This document shows, one piece after another, positions 8,228 through 16,368 of a DNA stretch of 64,000 nucleotides (position 1 is its first letter; the number at the start of each line of letters is the position of its first letter). Position numbers and translations under genes: made by a program. The notes under the pieces are model-generated. The model was not told the DNA's origin. It was given only the letters and a program-made list of their open reading frames with translations, and searched no databases. The DNA is taken from contig NZ_BBWW01000001.1 of NCBI RefSeq assembly GCF_001485215.1, positions 4,650,001 to 4,714,000 of the forward strand, in the 5' to 3' direction. The DNA is from Leptolyngbya sp. NIES-2104. GTDB taxonomy: Bacteria > Cyanobacteriota > Cyanobacteriia > Leptolyngbyales > Leptolyngbyaceae.

Positions 8228-9580
8228 ATGCTGACTCAAGACAGTCGAGCAACGCTCGCGGGTATTTCGGACTTAAACCGCTTGAAGCTGGAACTTAATG
8301 AACTGCCTGCGATCGATGTAGGCGATTACATTACTGATCTCGAACCCGAACAGCGGGCAATCACATTTCGTTTATTGAATAAAACTCAGGCGACGGATGT
8401 TTTCGAGTATTTGCCACCAGAGGTCAGAGAATCACTGATCGGCTCTCTGCAAAATATTCAAGTTCGGCATATCGTCGAATCGATGCGCCCAGACGATCGA
8501 GCCGAATTATTCGATGAGTTGCCTGCGGGAATCGTCAAACGTCTCGTTCAACAACTCAGCCCTGAAGAACGGCAAGCAACCGCAACAATTTTAGGGTACG
8601 CCGAAGGAACCGCAGGTCGGGTTATGACCACGGAATATGTTCGACTGCGGGAAGGTTTGACGGTTGGCGAAGCTCTGAACAAGATTCGATTGGCTGACCG
8701 AGACAAGGAAACGATCTACTACGCTTATGTGACCGACAATAACCGCAAGCTGAAGCAGGTTGTATCTTTGCGGCAGTTGGTATTCTCGATTCCAGATACG
8801 AAGATCGAGAATATTGGCAGCGATCGCGTGATTCGAGCGCGTACCGACATGCAGCAAGAAGAAGTGGCGCAATTGATGAAGCGCTATGACTTGATCGCGG
8901 TTCCGGTCGTCGATCGAGAAGATCGGTTAGTCGGAATTATCACCGTCGATGATGTCGTCGATATTCTCGAACAAGAAGCGACCGAAGACATTCAAAAACT
9001 CGCGGGTGGCGGTGGAGATGAATCGTCGCTGTCAAGCCCGATCGAGAAACTGAGAAATCGAGTGCCTTGGTTGCTTGGAATCATGGGACTCTACATCGGA
9101 GCATCGAGCGCGATTTCTCCGTTTCAATCGACGATCGCAGCAGTTCCCGTATTAGCGGTGATCATGCCCTTGTTCTCGAATACGGGCGGAACCGTTGGGA
9201 TTCAAGCATTGACCGTGACAATTCGATCGCTCGGTGTCGGAGAAGTCACCTCAAAAGACACGATGAAGATTTTGAAAAGGGAACTTCTTGCCGGACTAGG
9301 AACCGCACTAGCATTAGGAATCACGATGTTTGTCCTCTCGCTGATTTGGACAAAGCCAGAAGAACGATGGGTTGGGGTTGTTGCTGCGATCGTCATGGCA
9401 ACTAATAGCTTAGTAGCAGTCACACTCGGAACCTTACTTCCAATGGGATTAAAGCGATTAAAGCTTGATCCGGCATTAGTCAGTGGTCCACTCGTGACAA
9501 CGCTGCTCGATTCGATCGGCTTTATTACATTCTTGACGCTGATCACGTTTAGCTTGAATGTGTTGAAATTGGCAACTTAG
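8228..9580 (+). CDS. mgtE: Magnesium transporter MgtE
   Basis: 450 residues with the classical MgtE order. A superhelical N domain comes first (residues about 25-125, repeated ALxxLPxE-like helices: DVFEYLPPEV, AELFDELPAG). A tandem CBS pair follows (about 130-255, VPVVDREDRLVGIITVDDVVDIL). The C-terminal membrane part has five helices starting near residue 280 (RVPWLLGIMGLYIGAS) with the pore signature MPLFSNTGGTVGIQA. It imports Mg2+ at the plasma membrane and is gated by intracellular Mg2+ through the N and CBS domains. The ATG at 8228 has an excellent AAGGAGGG site that a leader hairpin can hide, suggesting translational control. It appears monocistronic. Confidence 0.95.
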   Translation: MLTQDSRATLAGISDLNRLKLELNELPAIDVGDYITDLEPEQRAITFRLLNKTQATDVFEYLPPEVRESLIGSLQNIQVRHIVESMRPDDRAELFDELPAGIVKRLVQQLSPEERQATATILGYAEGTAGRVMTTEYVRLREGLTVGEALNKIRLADRDKETIYYAYVTDNNRKLKQVVSLRQLVFSIPDTKIENIGSDRVIRARTDMQQEEVAQLMKRYDLIAVPVVDREDRLVGIITVDDVVDILEQEATEDIQKLAGGGGDESSLSSPIEKLRNRVPWLLGIMGLYIGASSAISPFQSTIAAVPVLAVIMPLFSNTGGTVGIQALTVTIRSLGVGEVTSKDTMKILKRELLAGLGTALALGITMFVLSLIWTKPEERWVGVVAAIVMATNSLVAVTLGTLLPMGLKRLKLDPALVSGPLVTTLLDSIGFITFLTLITFSLNVLKLAT

Positions 9581-9591
9581 GGATGTTGACT

Positions 9592-9652
9592 AACTTGTGG
9601 GGTAGGTGTCCTCACCTGCCCGAACTGGCAAGATGCCAGTCCCACAAAAGTT
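9592..9652. repeat. Palindrome-rich intergenic repeat (REP/MITE-like)
   Basis: The unit opens with AACTTGTGGG and closes with CCCACAAAAGTT, a near-perfect terminal inverted repeat. Inside are GGTAGGTG/CACCTGCC and CTGGCA/TGCCAG stem-loops. It fills the gap between the mgtE stop and the convergent Uma2 gene. Such elements are usually dispersed in cyanobacterial genomes; only one copy is visible here. Confidence 0.5.
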
Positions 9653-9668
9653 GCAGTCTACTTCATTC

Positions 9669-10280
9669 TCATGCCTGCCCTGCTGCAAAGATTTGCTGTG
9701 CTGTGAGTTGTAGCGATGGAAAAGTCGGAGAAATTAAGCGCTCATCTCCACGAAATAACCGTTTCTGATATTTCTCTGCTACAAGTTCGCAAATTGTTAA
9801 TGTGGGCTGCTTAGGGTAGCCAATGTAATCTCGTCCGCCAAGACCCAGATAATCCACAATCCAGAGTTCAGGAATTCCCAACGCTGCGTAGTCTTCAACT
9901 TTACGGGCGTAGTCATTCTCCCAATTCTGGCTTACGACTTCGATCGCCAGTTTGATCGAAGTTCCCAACGTAATGATTGATTCTTGTCGCCAGAGGGGTT
10001 CTCTTCCTAGTGCGTTTTGGTCGAGCACATCAACATCAGGACGGAAAGCCGTGGCAGTTCCAAGCAGACGGACTAAACAGCGTTGAAGAATGAAGAACGG
10101 TAAATCAGCTTGATCGATCGCAACATTCAACTTCCGCGATACGAAAGCAGCAACTTGTTCATGCAGTCCAGTGGGTTCCAAATCAACTAATTCTCCATCG
10201 ATGAGTTCATATCGATCGTGGTTGCCGTATTGCTCGATAAATTGCTGAAATGTAAGCGATTTTGTCTCAGTCTGAAACAT
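9669..10280 (-). CDS. Uma2-family (DUF820) putative endonuclease
   Basis: 203 residues. The DUF820/Uma2 fold has a PD-(D/E)XK-like core. Visible blocks are RYELIDGELVDLEP, FRPDVDVLD, KLAIEVVSQNWENDYARKVEDYAALGIPELWIVDY and a C-terminal LISPTFPSLQLTAQQIF. The conserved D of RPDVDV, the E of AIEV and the K of ARKVEDYA are likely active-site residues. These genes are strongly amplified in filamentous cyanobacteria, often near mobile DNA; the biological role is unproven. A second, clearly different Uma2 gene lies at 18481. Confidence 0.85.
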   Translation of the reverse strand: MFQTETKSLTFQQFIEQYGNHDRYELIDGELVDLEPTGLHEQVAAFVSRKLNVAIDQADLPFFILQRCLVRLLGTATAFRPDVDVLDQNALGREPLWRQESIITLGTSIKLAIEVVSQNWENDYARKVEDYAALGIPELWIVDYLGLGGRDYIGYPKQPTLTICELVAEKYQKRLFRGDERLISPTFPSLQLTAQQIFAAGQA

Positions 10281-10385
10281 AGGTTGTCTTATCCTGAACT
10301 AAATTCATCCTACTGCTGATTCTATGAAGATCCTATCATCATTAAAAAAGCGATATGCTGCTAGTGCAATTGATCTGATTTCAAA

Positions 10386-11567
10386 ATGCTGGATCTCACG
10401 AAGCTTGCTCAACAGATGCAGGGAATTAGTCAACAGTTAACGCTAGAGGCAACTGCGACTCGGCAAAGACTCGATCGAGCAAATTTGCTTATGGCACAAG
10501 CGAACGATCGACAATCTGAACTCGTTGAGCAGCACGAACTGTGGCGTGATCGATTAAGTTTCACGGCTGCAATCCCGATCGAACCCTTAGACACTCGCAT
10601 CGAAATTGATCCCGCTCCTGCTGCTCATACAGTGATTGCAACTGATGGATCGCAAATTGCACCCAGCCATCATGAGATTGCTTATTGCTATTTAATCAAT
10701 GTCGGTCGGATCATTCTGCACTATGGACAGAGTAAGCTACCGCTGTTAGATAGCTTGCCTGAAGTGTTCTACCGTCCTGAAGATCTCTATGTTTCTCGGC
10801 AGTGGGGGATTCGCACTGAAGAATGGATGGGCTATCAGCGAACCGCATTAGAAGCGCAAATTCTGGCAGAACTGGGACAAGCCTTGAGCGATGAAATGAA
10901 TGTGCCAACGATTTCGCTAGTTGATGGTTCTCTAATCTATTGGTTTTTGGAACAGATGCCCGCGGAGGCACGCGATCGCATTCTCACACCGATTCTAGCT
11001 GCTTGGGATCAGTTAAAAGCGATCGGGGTTCCGCTAGTCGGCTACATCAGCGCATCGAGAAGCGGCGAAGCGATGAACTTTTTACGGCTTCAAAGCTGTG
11101 CTTATCTGGCTCCCGATTGTGCGACGAATTGTAGTGAAGTCGTCGATCGAGCACCTTGCCAAGTCCTAGACCCGCTAAAAGATGCTGCAATTTGGGGAAT
11201 GTTGCTCCAACCGGGTGAGCGGAGTCCTTTGTGGAAAAGTTCGGCTCGGATTCAAGAGTTTTACGGCGATCATGCAGTTCATTTTTGCTATGTGAATGTT
11301 GGAAGTGAAATTGCACGGGTGGAAGTTCCCGCATGGGTGGCGAAAGATTCTGTGATGTTGAATTCGGCATTGAGTTTAGTACTCGCTCAAGTGCAGAAAG
11401 GCTATGGATATCCGGTGGCGTTGGCTGAAGCGCACAATCAGGCGGTTGTTAGAGGAGGCGATCGCGCTCGATTTTTTGCCTTGCTCGAACAACAGATGAT
11501 CAAAGCAGGTCTACGCAATGTGGGCACTTCTTACAAAGAAGCGCGGAAGCGAGGGAGCATTGCCTGA
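10386..11567 (+). CDS. NurA-domain nuclease
   Basis: 393 residues. A coiled-coil-like N-terminus (residues 1-55) is followed by the NurA nuclease domain, with VIATDGSQIAPS near residue 85 (metal-binding Asp) and ISLVDGSLIYWF near 178 (second conserved DGS). Late motifs are LVGYISASRSGEAM and PVALAEAHNQAVVRGGDR. NurA family 5'-3' nucleases process double-strand breaks with the HerA ATPase in archaea. No HerA homologue is visible nearby, so the partner is unknown. The 3' 110 bases recur in diverged form at 12488-12598, beyond a toxin-antitoxin pair. Confidence 0.8.
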   Translation: MLDLTKLAQQMQGISQQLTLEATATRQRLDRANLLMAQANDRQSELVEQHELWRDRLSFTAAIPIEPLDTRIEIDPAPAAHTVIATDGSQIAPSHHEIAYCYLINVGRIILHYGQSKLPLLDSLPEVFYRPEDLYVSRQWGIRTEEWMGYQRTALEAQILAELGQALSDEMNVPTISLVDGSLIYWFLEQMPAEARDRILTPILAAWDQLKAIGVPLVGYISASRSGEAMNFLRLQSCAYLAPDCATNCSEVVDRAPCQVLDPLKDAAIWGMLLQPGERSPLWKSSARIQEFYGDHAVHFCYVNVGSEIARVEVPAWVAKDSVMLNSALSLVLAQVQKGYGYPVALAEAHNQAVVRGGDRARFFALLEQQMIKAGLRNVGTSYKEARKRGSIA

Positions 11568-11587
11568 CTACAGATTAAGATTGCGCC

Positions 11588-11959
11588 TTAAGTTGCGCGT
11601 TCTTGCTGCTCAAATTCAGCAATGATTTCGTCGATCGCATCCGCTGAAATATTCTCTTGGTCGGATTTTGCATACACCGTAACCAGGATGATTGTCGTCG
11701 CGACTTGCACATAGTAAATAATTCGATAGCCACCACTTTTACCTTTCTGGTTATCGCTGTTCTGAATTCTGACTTTGAAGATGTCGTAATTCGCTCCGGC
11801 AACTTTATCACCAGGTCGATCTCCGTTTTGAAGTTGGAAAAGTAGCGTCTGTAAATCTTGCTTAATGCTTTGATATCGCTTGGCTAATTTCTTGAGTTTG
11901 CGATCGAACTTGGCTGTGGTTTTAATTTGAATTTCGGCAGAGTTAGCTATTTCAAGCAT
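11588..11959 (-). CDS. RelE/ParE-superfamily toxin
   Basis: About 123 residues from the ATG at 11959. An upstream ATG at 12004 would overlap the antitoxin gene by 32 bases. The sequence fits a RelE-like mRNA interferase or ParE-like toxin: IKTTAKFDRKLKKLAKRY at the start, a central DRPGDKVAGANYDIFKVRI, then GGYRIIYYVQ and the beta strand TIILVTVYAKSDQENIS. The last is the usual closing strand with catalytic-region residues. It begins 13 bases after the antitoxin stop, as in a bicistronic module. The pair lies between nurA and a copy of the nurA tail. Confidence 0.75.
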   Translation of the reverse strand: MLEIANSAEIQIKTTAKFDRKLKKLAKRYQSIKQDLQTLLFQLQNGDRPGDKVAGANYDIFKVRIQNSDNQKGKSGGYRIIYYVQVATTIILVTVYAKSDQENISADAIDEIIAEFEQQERAT

Positions 11960-11972
11960 CGGGGCTAACAGC

Positions 11973-12404
11973 CTATTGAGCAGCGTTGTGAAATTTGTGA
12001 GCAATTTGAATCGCTTCTGTGAGAACAGCTTCTGCCTCAGAGAACCTGCCTTGCTCTTTGTACAGACTGCCCAAGGCGTTAAGGCTAATCATGAGTTGAG
12101 TCAGATTATCGTCGTGTTGGGCAGTTTGAATGGCTCCCGCAGAAACAGCAGTGATGGAATGAGATTCGCTGTCATCCAGTTCGCTGAGTAGTTCAGAAAC
12201 AGGGCGAGTATTTCCTGAAACAACATCTGCCCACCCTTGCCGAAAGCTTTCTACGGCTGATTCTCTCAGTTCTTCATCTTCTGAGTCATCAACCAGAACA
12301 ATCACTTTGATTACAGAGTCTTGAGGAATCTGCTCAAGCGGAAGATTTGGCAGAGCTATCTTCCCGTTTTGATCAATTTTGGCTGGAAGCTCAAACGCCT
12401 TCAT
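11973..12404 (-). CDS. Antitoxin-like protein fused to a TPR segment
   Basis: 143 residues in two parts. Residues 1 to about 78 look like a cyanobacterial type II antitoxin: a beta-rich AbrB/Phd-like start (MKAFELPAKIDQNGKIALP), an acidic middle and a C-terminal SELLSELDDSE, where such antitoxins usually stop. Residues 100-143 form one tetratricopeptide-type repeat (LNALGSLYKEQGRFSEAEAVLTEAIQIAH) that is unexpected in this family. The gene precedes the toxin on the same strand with a 13-base gap. The TPR tail may be a captured fragment or a partner-binding addition; that is inference. Confidence 0.65.
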   Translation of the reverse strand: MKAFELPAKIDQNGKIALPNLPLEQIPQDSVIKVIVLVDDSEDEELRESAVESFRQGWADVVSGNTRPVSELLSELDDSESHSITAVSAGAIQTAQHDDNLTQLMISLNALGSLYKEQGRFSEAEAVLTEAIQIAHKFHNAAQ

Positions 12405-12487
12405 TGGAACCTACTCTTTGATTTTCCATTATTTTAATTGGCTCAGTCAGATTTTGTATCAATTGAGGCGGGTTGTCGGATTATTGT

Positions 12488-12598
12488 GACGATCGCGCTC
12501 GATTTTGCGCTTTACTTGAACAACAGATGATCAAAGCAAGTCTACGGAATGTGGGAACCTCTTACAAAGAAGCTTGGAAGCGGGGTAGTATTGCGTAG
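12488..12598 (+). pseudogene. Diverged copy of the nurA 3' end
   Basis: The bases translate in frame to 36 residues (starting DDRARFCALLEQQM and ending WKRGSIA) that match the last 36 residues of NurA except at four positions. At nucleotide level about 85 percent is identical, and most differences are silent. There is no start codon or upstream part, so it is a remnant. It lies just beyond the toxin-antitoxin genes, so these are bracketed by direct repeats of the nurA tail. Confidence 0.85.
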
Positions 12599-12625
12599 AA
12601 TGAGGAAAAACGCTGAGAGGTTCAC

Positions 12626-13084
12626 ATGAATACAGAACTTAAAGTCAGCCAGTCAAATCTGTACCAAACAGATTATCAATTGTGGATTCAGGACACCGTT
12701 GAGAAGCTAAAACATCAAGATTATAGTCAAGTTGACTGGGAGAATCTGCTTGACGAGATCGAAGATATGGGAAAAAGCGAACGGAGAAGTTTAGCCAGCA
12801 ATTTAACGATCGTCTTATTGCACCTTTTGAAGTGGCAATATCAATGCGATCGTAGATCAGAAAGTTGGAGATTGAGCATTGTCGAACATCAGATCCGAAT
12901 CGAAGAAGCGCTAGAAGATTCTCCGAGTCTTAAGAGATATTTAGAAGAGATTCTTGAGAAGCAATACCGTAAAGCAATTCGGCTTGCAAGTGCAGAAACT
13001 GGATTGCCGTCTGAAACATTTCCTAGCAAATGTCCTTATGTGATCGACAAAGTTTTAAAAGCCGATCTATCCGAATTCTCGTAG
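12626..13084 (+). CDS. DUF29 family protein
   Basis: 152 residues with the DUF29 pattern: an N-terminal YQTDYQLWIQDTVEKLK, then VDWENLLDEIEDMGKSERRSLASNL, then a helix LTIVLLHLLKWQYQ, and a C-terminal segment ending near DKVLKADL. DUF29 proteins are small, all-helical and very common in filamentous cyanobacteria; no function is known. The last 18 bases overlap the 3' end of the convergent ACT-domain gene. A paralogue lies at 42530. Confidence 0.85.
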   Translation: MNTELKVSQSNLYQTDYQLWIQDTVEKLKHQDYSQVDWENLLDEIEDMGKSERRSLASNLTIVLLHLLKWQYQCDRRSESWRLSIVEHQIRIEEALEDSPSLKRYLEEILEKQYRKAIRLASAETGLPSETFPSKCPYVIDKVLKADLSEFS

Positions 13085-13459
13085 TAGCTCAATCGCTTTC
13101 TCTGCTTGCACACTTGGAACAAAAAGATGATCGTGATAGTAAGCCGAAATCGCATTGACGCTAATTTCGTGTTCAGCAAGTTTTTGAGTAATTGCTGCTA
13201 AGAATCCAACCGCTTCTAAACTAGAGTGAACCGATAATGTAATGAGGCGAAAAACTGAATTGTAGGAGATGTTTGCTTGATTGGCTTGTTGTCGATCGAG
13301 AATTAATGTCAGTCCTTCCTCTTCACGAAATGCACAAATCGGATCAAGTTTTAGCCAATCCGTATTCTGAGAATCAAGACTACAAAAAACATATTCACCA
13401 TCCCGAAGAATGGGATTCATTGACTTTAGTAATTCAGATAAATCTGTTTCTCCTGACAT
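13067..13459 (-). CDS. ACT-domain protein
   Basis: 130 residues. The N-terminal half contains YVFCSLD and ICAFREEEGLTLILD. The C-terminal half is an ACT-type ligand-binding fold (VFRLITLSVHSSLEAVGFLAAITQKLAEHEISVNAISAYYHDHLFVP). Such stand-alone proteins probably bind amino acids; the target is unknown. The start codon ATG shares its first base with the xseB stop (TAATG), so it is probably translationally coupled to xseB as the last gene of xseA-xseB-ACT. Confidence 0.8.
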   Translation of the reverse strand: MSGETDLSELLKSMNPILRDGEYVFCSLDSQNTDWLKLDPICAFREEEGLTLILDRQQANQANISYNSVFRLITLSVHSSLEAVGFLAAITQKLAEHEISVNAISAYYHDHLFVPSVQAEKAIELLREFG

Positions 13460-13716
13460 TAAAATTCCGCTTCATCGGTTAGCGTTTCAATTAATAAATC
13501 TACCTGTTTTTGCCGTTCTGCTAAAAACGATTCACATTGGCGTAAATAGTTAACTGCCGCAGAAAACTCTTCAAACACATCTGCTAATTCCAATTCACCC
13601 GATTCAATCCGCGTCAAAATGCGCTCGACTTTCGCTACTGTCTCTTCGTAGTTCCAAGAAGATTCAGCAGCAAGACGAGGCAATTTTTCAGGTTTCGCAT
13701 TTGAGGATTGATTCAT
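13459..13716 (-). CDS. xseB: Exodeoxyribonuclease VII small subunit
   Basis: 85 residues with the XseB helical-hairpin pattern: [54 protein letters not shown]. It binds XseA in several copies to form the single-strand-specific exonuclease VII. The N-terminus has about 20 extra polar residues. It lies 24 bases downstream of xseA and overlaps the next gene by one base, giving a compact operon. Confidence 0.93.
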   Translation of the reverse strand: MNQSSNAKPEKLPRLAAESSWNYEETVAKVERILTRIESGELELADVFEEFSAAVNYLRQCESFLAERQKQVDLLIETLTDEAEF

Positions 13717-13740
13717 TAGAAAAGTCGATCGCTAATTCAT

Positions 13741-14991
13741 TTATATCGTCTTATCTTCAGACTCGACTGATACGCTGGTCACAGTAACACCAATTTGCCC
13801 TTTTCCAAGCTGAATCGTTAAATTTTCGCCCGCGTGAACGTCTTCGGTCGATCGCACAATTCTCGATTCTGATCGCACGACCGCATATCCCCGTTTTAAA
13901 ACTGCCGCCGGATCAAGTGTGGTCAATTTTTCCTGAAGCATTTCACAGTGCTGCTCAGCCGTTTGAAACCGTCTCTGCGTCGATTGAATCAATCGTTGAC
14001 GCAACCATGAAACGACCTGAGCTTCTTGTTTCAAAGACCGATCGAGCTTCAATCGAGAAATACGATCGCGCAATCCACTCAATCGATCGTGTTCCACACT
14101 CAAATATTGCAGCACTGCCAAATTCAAAGATTGAAGTCGATCGTGATGCAACTCATACAAATCCGACAAACAAGGAACCGCCTGTTCTGCCGCCGCTGTG
14201 GGAGTATGCGCCATCACATCCGCTGCCAAATCGGAAAGCGACTCGTCTCTTTGGTGTCCGATGCCTGCAATGACTGGAATCGAGCAGTTTGCGATCGCCC
14301 TTACAACATCTTCATCATTAAAACAGACCATATCTTCGATCGCACCGCCTCCTCGTGATAGAATTAGTACATCTGCTCTTCCATCCCGCTCGACTCGTTT
14401 GATCGCGCTTACCATCGAGGCGGGTGCTTGATCTCCTTGCACTAATGCAGGCGAAAACAGCACTCGTAAACCGGGATACCGTCGCTTGAGCGTTCTTTGA
14501 ATGTCTCCCCAGGCGGCGGCTTGCGGTGAAGTCACCACTGCCACGGTTTGCGGATGAGTCGGAATCGGGCGCTTGCGTTCCGGGTCAAACAGTCCCTCGG
14601 CTTCGAGACGGTCTTTGAGTTGACGCGATCGTAAAGCGCGTAAGCCTTCCCCCGCTGGAAGTGCTTGCCAGACAATCAACTGATAGCTGCCTCGATGCGG
14701 CTGCACATGCACACGACCGAGCAAAATCAACTGTTCACCCGGAGCGGGTAACGTCGTTAACTTATGCAACTGACTATTCCAGACCACACATTGAATCGTC
14801 GCTTTGGCATCCGGATCTTGCAGCGTGAAAAACAACCCGCTGCGATACCGCGTCGCACTCGACACTTCTCCGGTGAGCCAGACTTGGCGCAGTTGATCAT
14901 CCTGCTCGACCAGCGACTGAATGTAAGCCGTAAGACCCGCCACCGTCAGGGCGGTATCCGGTACCAACAAATTCGGCAGTTTCGAGGTCAT
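13741..14991 (-). CDS. xseA: Exodeoxyribonuclease VII large subunit
   Basis: 416 residues. An N-terminal OB fold (LTVAGLTAYIQSLVEQDDQLRQVWLTGEVS) is followed by the catalytic core with VAVVTSPQAAAWGDI, RGGGAIEDMVCFNDEDVVRAI and PVIAGIGHQRDESLSD. A long helical stretch follows, and the C-terminal cap ends with LKRGYAVVRSE. It degrades single-stranded DNA from both ends with XseB and takes part in recombination and mismatch repair. It is divergent from recA, sharing a 160-base intergenic region, which groups two DNA-repair functions. Confidence 0.95.
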   Translation of the reverse strand: MTSKLPNLLVPDTALTVAGLTAYIQSLVEQDDQLRQVWLTGEVSSATRYRSGLFFTLQDPDAKATIQCVVWNSQLHKLTTLPAPGEQLILLGRVHVQPHRGSYQLIVWQALPAGEGLRALRSRQLKDRLEAEGLFDPERKRPIPTHPQTVAVVTSPQAAAWGDIQRTLKRRYPGLRVLFSPALVQGDQAPASMVSAIKRVERDGRADVLILSRGGGAIEDMVCFNDEDVVRAIANCSIPVIAGIGHQRDESLSDLAADVMAHTPTAAAEQAVPCLSDLYELHHDRLQSLNLAVLQYLSVEHDRLSGLRDRISRLKLDRSLKQEAQVVSWLRQRLIQSTQRRFQTAEQHCEMLQEKLTTLDPAAVLKRGYAVVRSESRIVRSTEDVHAGENLTIQLGKGQIGVTVTSVSVESEDKTI

Positions 14992-15090
14992 ACTCGTTAC
15001 CCTAGAAGAAGAAATACGAATTGTGCTGAGAGCGGTATCCTCTCTATGCTACAAAGTTTGGCAATTAGGTGATAGTTCGATCGCATTTCG

Positions 15091-15097
15091 GCTACAA
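15091..15097 (+). promoter_or_regulatory. Possible recA -10 box
   Basis: CTACAAT lies about 60 bases upstream of the recA start. A convincing -35 element and a LexA-type operator were not seen between 15000 and 15153, so SOS control cannot be claimed from this sequence. Confidence 0.3.
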
Positions 15098-15153
15098 TTG
15101 CCCATCCCGTTCCGTCCCCACTCTCTTTTTTCACATCACTTTCTGAGGCGCTA

Positions 15154-16233
15154 ATGGCAGCTAAAACAACAACTGAAACGAACGATAAGCAAAAAGCCCT
15201 AAGTCTCGTTCTCACCCAGATCGAGCGCAACTTCGGGAAAGGCAGCATCATGCGCCTGGGCGATGCCACCCGAATGAAAGTCGAAACGATTCCGACGGGA
15301 GCCTTGACGCTAGATTTGGCGCTGGGTGGCGGTTTGCCGAAAGGTCGGGTGATCGAGATCTACGGTCCTGAAAGTTCAGGTAAAACGACGTTGGCGCTTC
15401 ATGCGGTCGCAGAAGTGCAAAAGGCGGGCGGCATCGCGGCATATGTAGATGCTGAACATGCACTTGATCCAAGCTACTCAGCGGCGTTGGGTGTAGACAT
15501 TGCCAACCTGCTGATTTCCCAACCGGACACGGGAGAGTCGGCGCTAGAAATCGTGGATCAATTAGTGCGATCGACTGCCGTTGATGTCGTGGTCGTAGAC
15601 TCTGTAGCGGCTCTCGTTCCCCGCGCTGAAATCGAAGGGGAAATGGGTGACTCTCACATGGGTCTGCAAGCACGACTCATGAGCCAAGCGCTACGGAAGA
15701 TCACAGGCAACATCGGTAAATCGGGCTGTACGGTTATCTTCATCAACCAATTGCGTCAGAAGATTGGTGTCACCTACGGTAGCCCGGAAACGACCACAGG
15801 CGGTCAAGCGCTGAAGTACTACGCTTCGGTGCGGCTCGATATTCGCCGGATTCAGACCTTGAAGAAAGGAACCGAAGAGTTTGGAACTCGTGCAAAGGTG
15901 AAGGTAGCGAAGAACAAAGTCGCGCCTCCCTTTAGAATTGCAGAGTTTGACATCATCTTTGGTAAGGGAATCTCGACTTTGGGCTGTCTGGTTGACCTAG
16001 CTGAAGAAACGAGCGTGATTGTTCGCAAGGGTGCTTGGTACAGCTACAAGGGTGAGAATATCAGCCAAGGTCGCGATAATGCGATCAAGTACATGGAAGA
16101 GCGTCCAGAACTTGCGAAGGAACTTGAGATCCAGGTGCGCGAGAAGTTGGAAATGGGCGCTCAGGTGTCTGCGAATTCGGTCGGTCAGGTCGATGAGCAT
16201 GACAGCGAAGAGGAACTCTTGGACGAAGAGTAG
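15154..16233 (+). CDS. recA: Recombinase A
   Basis: 359 residues. It binds single-stranded DNA, drives strand exchange and triggers LexA-type self-cleavage where present. The P-loop GPESSGKTT is at residues 71-79, Walker B is [19 protein letters not shown], and the DNA-binding loop motif [16 protein letters not shown] and [11 protein letters not shown] follow. The acidic C-terminus ([13 protein letters not shown]) is typical. The start follows a leader of about 55 bases after the TACAAT box. A strong terminator follows at 16287. Confidence 0.98.
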   Translation: MAAKTTTETNDKQKALSLVLTQIERNFGKGSIMRLGDATRMKVETIPTGALTLDLALGGGLPKGRVIEIYGPESSGKTTLALHAVAEVQKAGGIAAYVDAEHALDPSYSAALGVDIANLLISQPDTGESALEIVDQLVRSTAVDVVVVDSVAALVPRAEIEGEMGDSHMGLQARLMSQALRKITGNIGKSGCTVIFINQLRQKIGVTYGSPETTTGGQALKYYASVRLDIRRIQTLKKGTEEFGTRAKVKVAKNKVAPPFRIAEFDIIFGKGISTLGCLVDLAEETSVIVRKGAWYSYKGENISQGRDNAIKYMEERPELAKELEIQVREKLEMGAQVSANSVGQVDEHDSEEELLDEE

Positions 16234-16286
16234 GAAGATTAGCGATCGTTTGTTTTGGGCGATCGTCTAACTTTTTCAATCTTTTA

Positions 16287-16311
16287 GGTGGGCACAACGC
16301 CCGCCTTTTTT
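16287..16311 (+). terminator. recA Rho-independent terminator
   Basis: GGTGGGC, loop ACAAC, GCCCGCC, then TTTTTT: a 7-bp stem with one T-G pair followed by a T run, 54 bases after the recA stop. Confidence 0.85.
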
Positions 16312-16368
16312 ATTCGTTTGCGTTGCCTTGGTGTGGCATATTATACGAGTTGCCATACACGTCTAAGT

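Noticed and set aside
15000..15153. LexA/SOS operator upstream of recA
   Set aside because: I looked for the cyanobacterial and E. coli type boxes and found no convincing palindrome.
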